NCBI RefSeq assembly: GCF_040493455.1
Contig: NZ_JANFDA010000005.1
Coordinates: 266,611-330,610, forward strand
Direction: 5' to 3'
Source: Microcosmobacter sp040493455
GTDB taxonomy: Bacteria > Bacteroidota > Bacteroidia > Flavobacteriales > Flavobacteriaceae
Length of the DNA stretch: 64,000 nucleotides
Notes under the pieces: model-generated
The model's database searches: none
Told to the model about the DNA's origin: nothing
Seen by the model: the letters and a program-made list of their open reading frames with translations, nothing else
Shown: one piece after another, positions 24,696-33,275 of the stretch
Layout: each line of letters begins with the position of its first letter
Position numbering within the stretch: position 1 is the first letter of the stretch
Position numbers and translations under genes: made by a program

Positions 24696-25670
24696 ATGTA
24701 CTTAAAAAAATATGTCCCAGTTGTTTTAGGGTTGTTACTAGTTGTGGCTTCTTGTCAACCAGATGATGGAAACTTTCAAGTAGCTCCAGAACGTGACAGA
24801 ACTGAGCAACAAGTCGTTGATAATGATTCGTTACTAGGATACTTTGAGACGCATTACTATAATGCTTCTACTTTTGATGGCTCTACAGATTTCACTATAG
24901 ATGATATTGTGATTACGGAGTTGCCAAAAGACGATGATGGGAACTATTTGCCATTACCAGATCCAGACAACAATCGTCTGCTAATAGACGAGCTAAATGA
25001 TGTGAACGGCATATTGAAAGCCTACAACACTGTACTTCTCGATATTGATTATGTATACTACGTTATGAAGATCAATCAAGGAGGCGGAGAAGGTAGTCCA
25101 AGTTTTGCTGATGATATTAGAGTTAGATACTCCGGAAATTTACAAGATGCTTCAGTATTCGATAGTGCAGTAACTCCAGTGGATTTCGATTTAGTGAATC
25201 TTGTGCCTGGATGGAGCAGAGTATTGCCGGATTTTAATGAAGCATTCGATTTTTCTACCGTTGGTGGAGATGTAACTTACACTGATTATGGTTTAGGAGT
25301 AATGTTCTTGCCATCAGGATTAGGGTACTTTAGTTCATCTCAACTTGGTGTGCCTGTGTATTCAAATCTCATTTTTAAGTTTGAATTGCTTCAGACTGAA
25401 GAAAATGATCATGACGGCGATGGTATTCCTTCATACAAAGAAGATTTTGATGGTGAAGGCATCACAGGAAGTGATATGAATGTATTCAACGATGATACAG
25501 ATAATGATGCAACTCCAAACTTCTTAGATGTTGATGACGATGGTGACGGTGTATTAACCATTAACGAAGATGCTGATGGTGATGGAGACCCAACTAATGA
25601 TATAGGCGTTAACGGAATTCCAAGATATTTAGACCCTGAAGAAACAGAATCTTTTGAAGAAGAAGATTAA
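24696..25670 (+). CDS. FKBP-like lipoprotein with Asp-rich calcium-binding tail
   Basis: 324 residues from the ATG at 24696; the first 14 codons of the longer frame (from 24654) would spoil the lipoprotein signal (MYLKKYVPVVLGLLLVVASC). The middle (ADDIRVRYSGNLQDASVFDS, VLPDFNEAF, FLPSGLGYF, LIFKFELL) follows the order of FKBP-type peptidylprolyl isomerases. The tail (about 250-324) has repeated D-x-D-x-D-G loops (DHDGDGIP, DVDDDGDGV, DADGDGD), as in thrombospondin type 3 repeats that bind calcium. A surface or periplasmic foldase tethered in the membrane is likely; isomerase activity is not certain. Confidence 0.8.
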   Translation: MYLKKYVPVVLGLLLVVASCQPDDGNFQVAPERDRTEQQVVDNDSLLGYFETHYYNASTFDGSTDFTIDDIVITELPKDDDGNYLPLPDPDNNRLLIDELNDVNGILKAYNTVLLDIDYVYYVMKINQGGGEGSPSFADDIRVRYSGNLQDASVFDSAVTPVDFDLVNLVPGWSRVLPDFNEAFDFSTVGGDVTYTDYGLGVMFLPSGLGYFSSSQLGVPVYSNLIFKFELLQTEENDHDGDGIPSYKEDFDGEGITGSDMNVFNDDTDNDATPNFLDVDDDGDGVLTINEDADGDGDPTNDIGVNGIPRYLDPEETESFEEED

Positions 25671-25671
25671 T

Positions 25672-25721
25672 AAAAAAAGCCGCCGCACTTCGACTACGCT
25701 CAGTGACCGGCGGCTTTTTTT
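25672..25721. terminator. Bidirectional terminator with REP-like loop
   Basis: Outer arms GCCGCCG (25679-25685) and CGGCGGC (25708-25714) flanked by seven A and seven T. The loop carries CTTCGACTACGCTCAGTG, a sequence resembling dispersed palindromic elements common in Bacteroidetes. It separates two convergent genes. Confidence 0.85.
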
Positions 25722-25726
25722 ATGCA

Positions 25727-26311
25727 TTATATTTTAACTGATAAGCTTAAGATTAGTTGATCTGGCCTTGTATCTAATCTACTTATATCAATTCCATTAT
25801 TATTCAGGAAATTCGCTTCATTATCGCTGAAGCCTCTTTCATAGCGTAGGTCTAAACCTATCTTGTTGAGTTCTAATCCAATTCCGAAGTTGAGACCGAC
25901 AGTGAAGTCGTTGTCAATATTACTAACGTTAATACTCCCAAAATCAGAATCTAGGATGTATTGCAACGAAGGTCCTCCAAAGACATTTACAGGGCCTAGA
26001 ACTCTAACACCTATAAGCAATGGAAGGTCTAGTTTCTTCATGTCAAAGTCACTATCGCTATAGTCACTTTTAGTAGCCGTATACATTAGTTCAGGTCTAA
26101 AGAAAAGTTTATCACCTAACTTTCCAAAGACTCCAATATGATATCCAATATTTCTATCCGGATTTTCGGCATTGTCGCCAATAGATGCAAAGTAATCACC
26201 ATTGGCGTTGTAGTTCAATCCACCTTTGATACCAAAACCACTTCCGTTTTGGGCAATGACTGTGAAACAAAATGACATCAGCAAAAAAGCTGATAAAGCT
26301 AATTTTTTCAT
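25727..26311 (-). CDS. Outer-membrane beta-barrel protein
   Basis: 194 residues with a signal peptide (1-20, ending VIAQ) and alternating amphipathic strands (GSGFGIKGGLNYNANGDY, YHIGVFGKLGDKLFFRPELMYT, VGLNFGIGLELNKIGLDLRYERGF) ending in a C-terminal strand, LILSLSVKI. This is the PorT/OmpW-like eight-stranded barrel type frequent in Flavobacteriaceae. It has no identified partner nearby. It is downstream of the transketolase genes on the same strand but 53 bases away. Confidence 0.82.
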   Translation of the reverse strand: MKKLALSAFLLMSFCFTVIAQNGSGFGIKGGLNYNANGDYFASIGDNAENPDRNIGYHIGVFGKLGDKLFFRPELMYTATKSDYSDSDFDMKKLDLPLLIGVRVLGPVNVFGGPSLQYILDSDFGSINVSNIDNDFTVGLNFGIGLELNKIGLDLRYERGFSDNEANFLNNNGIDISRLDTRPDQLILSLSVKI

Positions 26312-26364
26312 AATATTCGTTTTAAGATTTGATATCTAGTATCAAAAACGCTGCCAAACGAATA

Positions 26365-27318
26365 TTATTTTCGGTTCATCACTGTTTCTGAGGCTTTTAC
26401 GATTGCATCTGCATTAAGACCATACTTGTCCATTAGCTGTGCAGGAGTACCAGATTCACCAAAAGTATCTTGTGTTGCAACAAATTCTTGAGGTGTAGGT
26501 TTATGTAAAGCAAGAACACGAGCTACACTTTCTCCCAAACCTCCGAGATAGTTGTGCTCTTCGCATGTTACAATGCATCCTGTTTTTGCTACAGAATCTA
26601 AAATCGCTTTATCGTCTAAAGGTTTGATCGTATGAATATTGATTACATCAGCAGAGATGCCTTTATCATGTAAAGTTTTAGCAGCTTCCAGAGCTTCCCA
26701 AACAAGATGACCAGTAGCTACTATTGTAACATCATTTCCTTCTTGCAACTGAACAGCTTTCCCAATTTCAAAAGTTTGATCTTCTGGAGTGAAGTTAGCA
26801 ACTTTTGGACGTCCAAATCTAAGATATACAGGACCGTGATGTTCTGCAATAGCCAATGTCGCCGCTTTGGTTTGATTGAAATCACAAGTATTAATAACCG
26901 TCATTCCTGGTAGCATTTTCATAAGACCAATATCTTCCAGAATTTGATGCGTTGCACCATCTTCTCCAAGCGTAACACCAGCATGAGAAGCACATATTTT
27001 TACATTCTTATGAGAATAAGCAACACTTTGCCTTATTTGGTCATAAACGCGACCAGTAGAGAAGTTTGCAAAAGTACCTGTGAACGGAATCTTTCCACCT
27101 ATAGTCATTCCGGCAGCCATACCTATCATATTGGCTTCAGCAATACCTACCTGAAAGAATCGTTCTGGGTGGTTAGCCTTGAACTCATCCATTTTTAAAG
27201 AACCAGTAAGGTCTGCACAAAGCGCTACGACATCTTCATTGGTTTTTCCTAGTTCAGTTAATCCAGCTCCAAAACCAGAGCGTGTATCTTTATTTCCTGT
27301 GTTGGTGTACGTTTTCAT
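26365..27318 (-). CDS. Transketolase, C-terminal subunit
   Basis: 317 residues covering the pyrimidine-binding and C-terminal domains of transketolase: RSGFGAGLTELGKTNEDVVALCADLTGS, FFQVGIAEANMIGMAAGM (with the catalytic Glu), GVTLGEDGATHQ and CEEHNYLGGLGESVARVL. It needs the N-terminal subunit, encoded 693 bases upstream, to make the thiamine-diphosphate active site of the pentose phosphate pathway enzyme. Its ATG overlaps the stop of an unrelated secreted-protein gene (ATGA), which separates the two subunit genes. Confidence 0.94.
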   Translation of the reverse strand: MKTYTNTGNKDTRSGFGAGLTELGKTNEDVVALCADLTGSLKMDEFKANHPERFFQVGIAEANMIGMAAGMTIGGKIPFTGTFANFSTGRVYDQIRQSVAYSHKNVKICASHAGVTLGEDGATHQILEDIGLMKMLPGMTVINTCDFNQTKAATLAIAEHHGPVYLRFGRPKVANFTPEDQTFEIGKAVQLQEGNDVTIVATGHLVWEALEAAKTLHDKGISADVINIHTIKPLDDKAILDSVAKTGCIVTCEEHNYLGGLGESVARVLALHKPTPQEFVATQDTFGESGTPAQLMDKYGLNADAIVKASETVMNRK

Positions 27319-28010
27319 TCTTTTATTTGGAAACTGTGGTTAATGATAATTTGTTTTGGCTTGATATTTATTTTATGAGCTTCAATTAAAGTTTCACCTT
27401 CAATCAATACTTTCAAGATTAAACCATTTGGGATATTAAAAGTGAATGCACTATCATCAGTTGAATTATTAAGCAATAAATCAATAAATTTTATTAGAAT
27501 AGCATTGTTATCACATTCTAGACTCTCATCCATTAAAATTGTCAATGGTTGGTCTGGTTCAGTATCAGGGAATAAATTATAAGCACTGAGATCTCTTCCT
27601 AGTAATTTTTCCTTTAGGTCAATTGGCTCAGTAATAAGATTTAGTTTTTCACTACTATTGCCTCTGCTAGGGAGGATAGATTTGACATCAAAATCAATAT
27701 AAATCCTATTTTCCTCCTCATTTACAAGCATAATCAATCGACCATTTTCAGAGCTGTATATAAGGTTGGTATTCGCGCTATCTTCATTATCATTAAAAAA
27801 GAAACCTGCGCTAAAATCTTTTCCTATAACATTTGAGTTCGTCCACAAATACTTACCTTTTTTATTAAACCCAATAGTTATGGTATCAACATTCTTTTTT
27901 CTTTTTTGATGAATGATATAATCAACAGTATAATCGATGTCGATAATTTTCTCTTGAGAAAAACTAATAAGAGTAAAAAAACCTAAAGCAATAAGTATAG
28001 CTTTCTTCAT
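27315..28010 (-). CDS. Secreted protein of unknown function between transketolase subunits
   Basis: 231 residues with a signal peptide (1-19, ending SFSQ). The rest is beta-rich (KGKYLWTNSNVIGKDFSAGFFF, NGRLIMLVNEEENRIYIDFDV) and ends without a sorting domain. I recognise no family. It is packed tightly: one base after the stop of the transketolase N-terminal subunit and overlapping the C-terminal subunit start by 4 bases. It must therefore be co-transcribed with a cytoplasmic enzyme although it is itself exported. Composition looks slightly more AT-rich than its neighbours, suggesting a later insertion into an existing operon. Confidence 0.75.
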   Translation of the reverse strand: MKKAILIALGFFTLISFSQEKIIDIDYTVDYIIHQKRKKNVDTITIGFNKKGKYLWTNSNVIGKDFSAGFFFNDNEDSANTNLIYSSENGRLIMLVNEEENRIYIDFDVKSILPSRGNSSEKLNLITEPIDLKEKLLGRDLSAYNLFPDTEPDQPLTILMDESLECDNNAILIKFIDLLLNNSTDDSAFTFNIPNGLILKVLIEGETLIEAHKINIKPKQIIINHSFQIKE

Positions 28011-28011
28011 C

Positions 28012-28857
28012 TTAATAATCGCCTATGGTTACAGGGTTTTGATTCAATCCGATTTCTAATTGTTCATCATTAGGAGCTTTGCCATGCCATGCATGAGTAT
28101 GCATCATAAAGTCAACACCATTACCCATAACTGTTTTTAATAGAACGCATACAGGTTTTCCTTGTCCAGTTTTCGATTTGGCTTCAGCCATTCCAGATAA
28201 AATGGCATCGATAGAGTTTCCTGCGTCAATCTCAACAACTGTCCAGCCAAAAGCTTCAAACTTTTCTTTGACATTACCCATTGGTAAAACATCATCTGTT
28301 GAACCATCAATTTGCTGACCATTAAGATCTATAGTTGAGATGAGGTTGTCAACCTTATTACCAGCAGCATACATTATAGCTTCCCAGTTTTGTCCTTCTT
28401 GTAACTCACCATCACCATGTAAACTGTAAACTAAATGATTGTCATTGTTCAACTTTTTGGTTTCAGCTGCACCTATAGCTACAGACATACCTTGACCAAG
28501 TGAGCCAGAGGCAATACGTACTCCAGGTAAACCTTCGTGAGTTGTTGGATGCCCTTGTAAACGCGAATCGATAAGTCTGAAGGTATTCAGTTCATCTACA
28601 GGAAAATATCCAGATCTGGCTAATACGCTATAATATACAGGAGAAATATGACCATTAGAGAGGAAGAAAATATCTTCGCCTACACCATCCATTTCAAAAC
28701 CATCTTTTCGATCCATGATTTCCTGAAACAGGGCAACAAAGAATTCGGCACAACCAAGAGAACCTCCTGGATGCCCTGAATTTACCTTATGTACCATTCT
28801 TAAAATATCTCTTCTAACTTGGGTTGTTAGCGCTTCGAGTTGTTTGATATCTGACAT
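28012..28857 (-). CDS. Transketolase, N-terminal subunit
   Basis: 281 residues holding the diphosphate-binding domain of transketolase: VHKVNSGHPGGSLGCAEF, GSLGQGMSVAIGAA and the thiamine-diphosphate motif beginning HGDGELQEGQNWEA and ending LNGQQIDG. It transfers two-carbon units between sugar phosphates together with the C-terminal subunit. First gene of a three-gene unit with an unknown exported protein in the middle. Confidence 0.95.
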   Translation of the reverse strand: MSDIKQLEALTTQVRRDILRMVHKVNSGHPGGSLGCAEFFVALFQEIMDRKDGFEMDGVGEDIFFLSNGHISPVYYSVLARSGYFPVDELNTFRLIDSRLQGHPTTHEGLPGVRIASGSLGQGMSVAIGAAETKKLNNDNHLVYSLHGDGELQEGQNWEAIMYAAGNKVDNLISTIDLNGQQIDGSTDDVLPMGNVKEKFEAFGWTVVEIDAGNSIDAILSGMAEAKSKTGQGKPVCVLLKTVMGNGVDFMMHTHAWHGKAPNDEQLEIGLNQNPVTIGDY

Positions 28858-28973
28858 TATGTTGAGCTATAATTTTAAAGCCTCAAAAATAGTTCTTTCT
28901 CTAGCGAGAACAAAGGTTAGATTTTAGCACTTATTAACTAAAACAATAGATTTGCTAACAATTTTATTTATTA

Positions 28974-29007
28974 TTAACTAAGTCTCTCCATTAGTTAATT
29001 ATCTTTG
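28974..29007 (+). promoter_or_regulatory. tgt promoter with TTAACTAA inverted repeat
   Basis: -7 box TATCTTTG at 29000-29007. Immediately upstream lies an inverted repeat, TTAACTAA (28974-28981) and TTAGTTAA (28991-28998). A further direct copy of TTAACTAA is at 28934-28941, 40 bp away. Placed where a -33 element would be, this could be an operator. Confidence 0.45.
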
Positions 29008-29027
29008 CCATCGCATTGATTTTTTGC

Positions 29028-30158
29028 ATGAAATTCGATTTAAAAGTAAAAGACAAACAGACCAAGGCTAGAGCAGGTAAGATAACCACAGATCATGGGG
29101 TTATTGAAACTCCTATTTTTATGCCAGTTGGTACAGTAGCTTCGGTAAAAGGTGTTCACCAAAGAGAGTTAAAAAACGATATCAATCCAGATATTATTTT
29201 GGGTAATACCTATCACTTGTATTTACGTCCACAGACTCCAATTTTGGAGCAAGCAGGAGGATTACACAAGTTTATGAATTGGGATAGAAATATCCTTACA
29301 GATTCTGGAGGGTATCAGGTCTATTCACTTTCAGCAAATAGAAAGATAAAAGAGGAAGGCGTAAAATTCAAGTCGCATATCGATGGAAGTTATCATACGT
29401 TCACACCAGAAAACGTGATGGAAATTCAGCGAAGTATAGGAGCAGACATTATTATGGCTTTCGACGAATGCACACCCTATCCTTGTGATTATAATTATGC
29501 GAAGCGCTCCATGCACATGACGCATCGTTGGCTAGACAGATGTATAAATCATTTAGAAAAAACACCACTTAAGTACGATTATAATCAGACGTTATTTCCT
29601 ATAGTTCAAGGGAGCACTTACAAAGACTTAAGAAAGCAATCAGCCGAATATATTGCCAATGTTGGAGCCGAAGGAAATGCTATTGGAGGACTGTCAGTTG
29701 GTGAACCAGCAGAAGAAATGTATGCTATGACAGATGTGGTCTGCGAGATTTTACCAGAAGATAAACCGAGATATTTAATGGGTGTTGGGACGCCAATTAA
29801 TATATTAGAAAATATTGCGCTAGGTGTAGATATGTTCGATTGTGTGATGCCAACTAGAAATGCGAGAAACGGAATGCTGTTTACTGCTCATGGAACCATC
29901 AATATAAAGAACAAGAAGTGGGCAGATGATTTTTCGCCTATAGACGAGATGGGAATAACTTTTGTAGATACTGAATATTCCAAGGCATACTTAAAGCATT
30001 TGTTTTCCGTTAATGAATTGCTTGGAAAACAAATTGCTACGATTCACAATCTTGGGTTTTACCTTTGGTTAGTTAGAGAGGCTAGGAAACATATTATCGA
30101 AGGCGATTTTTCGACTTGGAAAACGATGATGGTCAATCAAATGAATAAACGATTATAA
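29028..30158 (+). CDS. tgt: tRNA-guanine transglycosylase, zinc-cysteine-less form
   Basis: 376 residues from the ATG at 29028 (a start at 29016 adds MIFC and is closer to the promoter). The enzyme exchanges G34 of GUN-anticodon tRNAs for a queuine precursor. Catalytic aspartates are in TDSGGYQVYSLS and in MFDCVMPTRNARNG. In E. coli Tgt a C-x-C-x2-C zinc motif precedes the NYSRAYLHHL helix; here the equivalent reads DEMGITFVDTEYSKAYLKHL with no cysteine, while the later zinc histidine (TIHNLGFY) remains. The site has probably been rebuilt without zinc. The lptG-like gene follows after one base. Confidence 0.95.
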   Translation: MKFDLKVKDKQTKARAGKITTDHGVIETPIFMPVGTVASVKGVHQRELKNDINPDIILGNTYHLYLRPQTPILEQAGGLHKFMNWDRNILTDSGGYQVYSLSANRKIKEEGVKFKSHIDGSYHTFTPENVMEIQRSIGADIIMAFDECTPYPCDYNYAKRSMHMTHRWLDRCINHLEKTPLKYDYNQTLFPIVQGSTYKDLRKQSAEYIANVGAEGNAIGGLSVGEPAEEMYAMTDVVCEILPEDKPRYLMGVGTPINILENIALGVDMFDCVMPTRNARNGMLFTAHGTINIKNKKWADDFSPIDEMGITFVDTEYSKAYLKHLFSVNELLGKQIATIHNLGFYLWLVREARKHIIEGDFSTWKTMMVNQMNKRL

Positions 30159-30159
30159 T

Positions 30160-31236
30160 TTGAAGATATTAGACTGGTACATATTAAAGCGTTATCTCTT
30201 TACATTTTTGGCCATGCTATTGTTGTTCATTCCAATAATGATTACAGTAAATTTGGCAGAAAAGATTGGAAAGATTCTTGAAAAAGAAGTGCCTTTTTTA
30301 GAAGTTGCTGAGTACTATCTAAATTTCACGATTTATTTTGCTAACCTACTGTTTCCTATTTTCTTATTTCTATCGGTTATTTGGTTTACCTCCAAGCTAG
30401 CTAACAATACTGAGATTATTGCATTTTTGAGTTCTGGAGTGTCCTTCTCACGCTTTCTAAGACCTTATATAATTGGAGCTTCACTCGTTGCAGGATTTGC
30501 ATTGTTCTTAGGGATGTATTTAGCGCCTATTGCTAGTGAAGGTTATAACAACTTTAGGTATACGCATTTAAAAGGAAGATCAAAACTGGTACAGACTAAA
30601 AATGTATATAGCCAGATAAATGACAATGAGTGTATCTATGTAAGCAGTTTTGATACCAAACGAAAAGTTGGACGAAATTTTTCATTAGAACACTTTGAAG
30701 GCAATAAGCTGAAGTATAAGATTCTTGCTGACAATATAAAGTATGTCGAAAAGGACTCTTCGTATTTATTGACACGATATACCATGAGAACTATTGGTGA
30801 AAATGGTGATATTATTGAAACCGAAAGACGAAAAGACACCTTGTTTGCTTTCGATATAGATAACCTGACTCCAGTATCTTATATCGCAGAAACAAAAACG
30901 TATGGAGAGTTATTAGACTTCATCGAACGCGAAAGAAAAAGCGGATCTTCTAATATAGGACGTTATGAAGTTGTAAAATACAAGCGTTGGAGTATCCCAG
31001 TTTCAGTATTTATATTGACCATTATAGGAGTTTCTGTATCCTCAATTAAACGTAGAGGCGGCATGGGAATCAATTTATTTTTCGGAATTTCCATAGCCTT
31101 AGTATATGTCTTCTTTGACAAGATTTTTGGAGTTATGGCAGAGCAGTCAGACTTCCCGCCACTAATTGCAGTTTGGTTTCCAAATGTGATTTTTGGTATT
31201 TTAGCGGTATACTTACTGTATAATGCTAAACGATAA
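30160..31236 (+). CDS. LptF/LptG-family permease (YjgP/YjgQ)
   Basis: 358 residues from a TTG start at 30160, one base after the tgt stop; no ATG fits near the N-terminus (KILDWYILKRYLFTFLAML). Three N-terminal and three C-terminal membrane helices flank a periplasmic beta-jellyroll (about 120-260), as in LptF/G, which extract lipopolysaccharide from the inner membrane with LptB. The C-terminal half has SIPVSVFILTIIGVSVSSIKRRGG, typical of the family. Whether it is F or G is not decided. Confidence 0.9.
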   Translation: MKILDWYILKRYLFTFLAMLLLFIPIMITVNLAEKIGKILEKEVPFLEVAEYYLNFTIYFANLLFPIFLFLSVIWFTSKLANNTEIIAFLSSGVSFSRFLRPYIIGASLVAGFALFLGMYLAPIASEGYNNFRYTHLKGRSKLVQTKNVYSQINDNECIYVSSFDTKRKVGRNFSLEHFEGNKLKYKILADNIKYVEKDSSYLLTRYTMRTIGENGDIIETERRKDTLFAFDIDNLTPVSYIAETKTYGELLDFIERERKSGSSNIGRYEVVKYKRWSIPVSVFILTIIGVSVSSIKRRGGMGINLFFGISIALVYVFFDKIFGVMAEQSDFPPLIAVWFPNVIFGILAVYLLYNAKR

Positions 31237-32110
31237 GCTCAAGAATTACATTCATCTTCATTTTTTGGTTTTTATTGCTGGATTTACAGCAATCTTAGGT
31301 GAACTTATTTCTATTGGTTCAATCCCATTAGTGTGGTATCGTATGGCGATAGCTGGCGTTTTAATGTTGCTCTACATTAAAATCATTCGATTAAAAATCA
31401 AAGTTGATAGAAAAACTCTCTGGCAATTTTTTGGTGCGGGAATCATCATAGCGCTTCACTGGATCACATTTTTCGAATCCATAAAGCAAGCAAACGTATC
31501 CATAGCATTGGCAATGTTTTCTACAGGAGCATTTTTTGCATCCTTTATAGAACCGCTAATTTTCAAAAGGAAAATACTTTGGTACGAAATCTTTTTTGGA
31601 TTAGTAGTGATACTCGGTGTGTTTTTAATTACGCAAAGCCAAATCAATTACTTGTACGGAATAATATTAGGAATCGCTTCAGCATTGTTCTCTACACTCT
31701 TTGCTGTGATAAACGGTAAGTTTATTTTAAAGCATAACGCAACGGTAATCTCCTTTTATGAATTCATAAGTGGTGTAGCCTTTATTAGCTTGTTTTTAGC
31801 ATTTTCGGGCGAATTTTCCACAGACTTCTTTGTGCTGAGTAATAACGATTGGATTTATCTATTTCTTTTAGGCTCTATATGCACAGCATATGCATTCATT
31901 GGCGCAGTATATGTCATGAAAGTTATTAGTCCTTATACAGTAATATTAAGCTATAATCTAGAGCCTATTTATGGAATTACGATGGCAATACTATTGTTTC
32001 CAGAGAAGGAGACTATGAGCACACAGTTTTATTATGGAGCCGTTTTGGTAATTGGCGCAGTAATTTTAGATGGTATAATAAAGTATCGTACCAAACAAAA
32101 AAATATGTAA
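31223..32110 (+). CDS. EamA/DMT-family transporter
   Basis: 295 residues with about ten membrane helices in two EamA repeats (FIAGFTAILGELISIGSIPLVWYRMAIAG and GIILGIASALFSTLFAVINGKF). These drug/metabolite exporters move small metabolites; no substrate can be inferred. It overlaps the lptG-like gene by 14 bases. Its stop codon is embedded in the -7 box of accA. Confidence 0.88.
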   Translation: MLNDKLKNYIHLHFLVFIAGFTAILGELISIGSIPLVWYRMAIAGVLMLLYIKIIRLKIKVDRKTLWQFFGAGIIIALHWITFFESIKQANVSIALAMFSTGAFFASFIEPLIFKRKILWYEIFFGLVVILGVFLITQSQINYLYGIILGIASALFSTLFAVINGKFILKHNATVISFYEFISGVAFISLFLAFSGEFSTDFFVLSNNDWIYLFLLGSICTAYAFIGAVYVMKVISPYTVILSYNLEPIYGITMAILLFPEKETMSTQFYYGAVLVIGAVILDGIIKYRTKQKNM

Positions 32111-32115
32111 TTTTG
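32108..32115 (+). promoter_or_regulatory. accA -7 box overlapping the upstream stop codon
   Basis: TAATTTTG at 32108-32115 matches TAnnTTTG; its first three bases are the stop codon of the DMT transporter gene. It lies 39 bases before the accA ATG. Confidence 0.55.
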
Positions 32116-32154
32116 TACGCTAACTAACTAAGAAAAAAACAAACTTCTTTTTCT

Positions 32155-33108
32155 ATGGAATATTTAGAATTTGAACTTCCCATTAAAGAACTACAAGAAC
32201 AACTTGAGAAGTGTCAGTTGATAGGTGAGGAGAGTGATGTAGATGTTACTGAAACCTGCAAACAGATTGAAAAAAAATTAGCTGAGACTAAAAAAGACAT
32301 ATACAAGAATCTTACAGCTTGGCAACGTGTACAGTTGTCTAGACATCCAAACAGACCTTATACCTTAGACCATATTAATGCATTGTGCGGCGATTCATTT
32401 TTAGAACTACATGGTGATAGAAATGTAAAAGATGACAAGGCTATGATTGGTGGATTAGGTAAAATAGGCGATCAGTCGTTTATGTTTATAGGTCAACAAA
32501 AAGGATACAATACCAAAACCCGTCAATACAGAAACTTCGGGATGTCTAATCCAGAAGGATATCGCAAAGCTTTGCGTTTAATGAAATCTGCTGAAAAGTT
32601 TGGTATTCCTGTAGTTACGCTTATAGATACTCCAGGTGCATACCCAGGTTTAGAAGCAGAAGAGCGTGGACAAGGAGAGGCTATTGCACGCAATATTTTA
32701 GAAATGACTCGTCTTAAAGTGCCTATCATTACTATTATTATAGGTGAAGGTGCTTCAGGTGGAGCTTTAGGTATTGGTGTAGGAGATCGTGTATTGATGT
32801 TAGAAAATACATGGTATTCAGTAATTTCTCCAGAATCGTGCTCATCCATACTTTGGAGAAGTTGGGAATATAAAGAACAAGCTGCTGAAGCCTTGAAGCT
32901 TACAGCCAAAGATATGAAGCGTCTAAAATTGGTTGATGAAATCATCAAAGAACCATTAGGAGGCGCACATTCCGACAGAGAAAAAACCTTCCTTGCAGTT
33001 AGAGATGCTATCGTGAAGCATTTTGATGATCTTAAGAACTTATCACCAAAAGAACTTGTGGATCAGCGCATGGAAAAATATAATGATATGGGAGTCTACA
33101 AAGGCTAA
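32155..33108 (+). CDS. accA: Acetyl-CoA carboxylase carboxyltransferase subunit alpha
   Basis: 317 residues, the usual AccA length. It opens with MEYLEFELPIKELQEQLE and WQRVQLSRHPNRPYTLDHI, then carries the crotonase-fold core IPVVTLIDTPGAYPGLEAEERGQGEAIA and GEGASGGALGIGVGD. With AccD it transfers the carboxyl group from biotin to acetyl-CoA, giving malonyl-CoA for fatty acids. It has its own promoter and a clear terminator. Confidence 0.97.
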   Translation: MEYLEFELPIKELQEQLEKCQLIGEESDVDVTETCKQIEKKLAETKKDIYKNLTAWQRVQLSRHPNRPYTLDHINALCGDSFLELHGDRNVKDDKAMIGGLGKIGDQSFMFIGQQKGYNTKTRQYRNFGMSNPEGYRKALRLMKSAEKFGIPVVTLIDTPGAYPGLEAEERGQGEAIARNILEMTRLKVPIITIIIGEGASGGALGIGVGDRVLMLENTWYSVISPESCSSILWRSWEYKEQAAEALKLTAKDMKRLKLVDEIIKEPLGGAHSDREKTFLAVRDAIVKHFDDLKNLSPKELVDQRMEKYNDMGVYKG

Positions 33109-33131
33109 CTCCTTTATATTAAGAGACTAAG

Positions 33132-33162
33132 AAAAACTGAAGTTGTCGACTTCAGTTTTTTT
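33132..33162 (+). terminator. accA terminator
   Basis: Arms AAAAACTGAAGT (33132-33143) and ACTTCAGTTTTT (33149-33160) around a 5-base loop, ending in a T-run. Confidence 0.9.
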
Positions 33163-33169
33163 ATCACTA

Positions 33170-33270
33170 TTAACAATATATTCAACTTATTAACAGTTAG
33201 ATTGTTAATGAACTGTTGAGATTCAAAAAAGTGTCTTGTGCAGTTTATCGATTCAATTTAGCTACTTTCG
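33170..33270 (+). promoter_or_regulatory. dnaB leader with inverted repeats and -7-like box
   Basis: TTAACAAT (33170-33177) pairs with ATTGTTAA (33201-33208), and AACAGTT (33192-33198) with AACTGTT (33211-33217), giving interleaved inverted repeats. A one-mismatch -7 box TACTTTCG lies at 33263-33270, six bases before the dnaB ATG at 33276. Confidence 0.35.
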
Positions 33271-33275
33271 CATTT

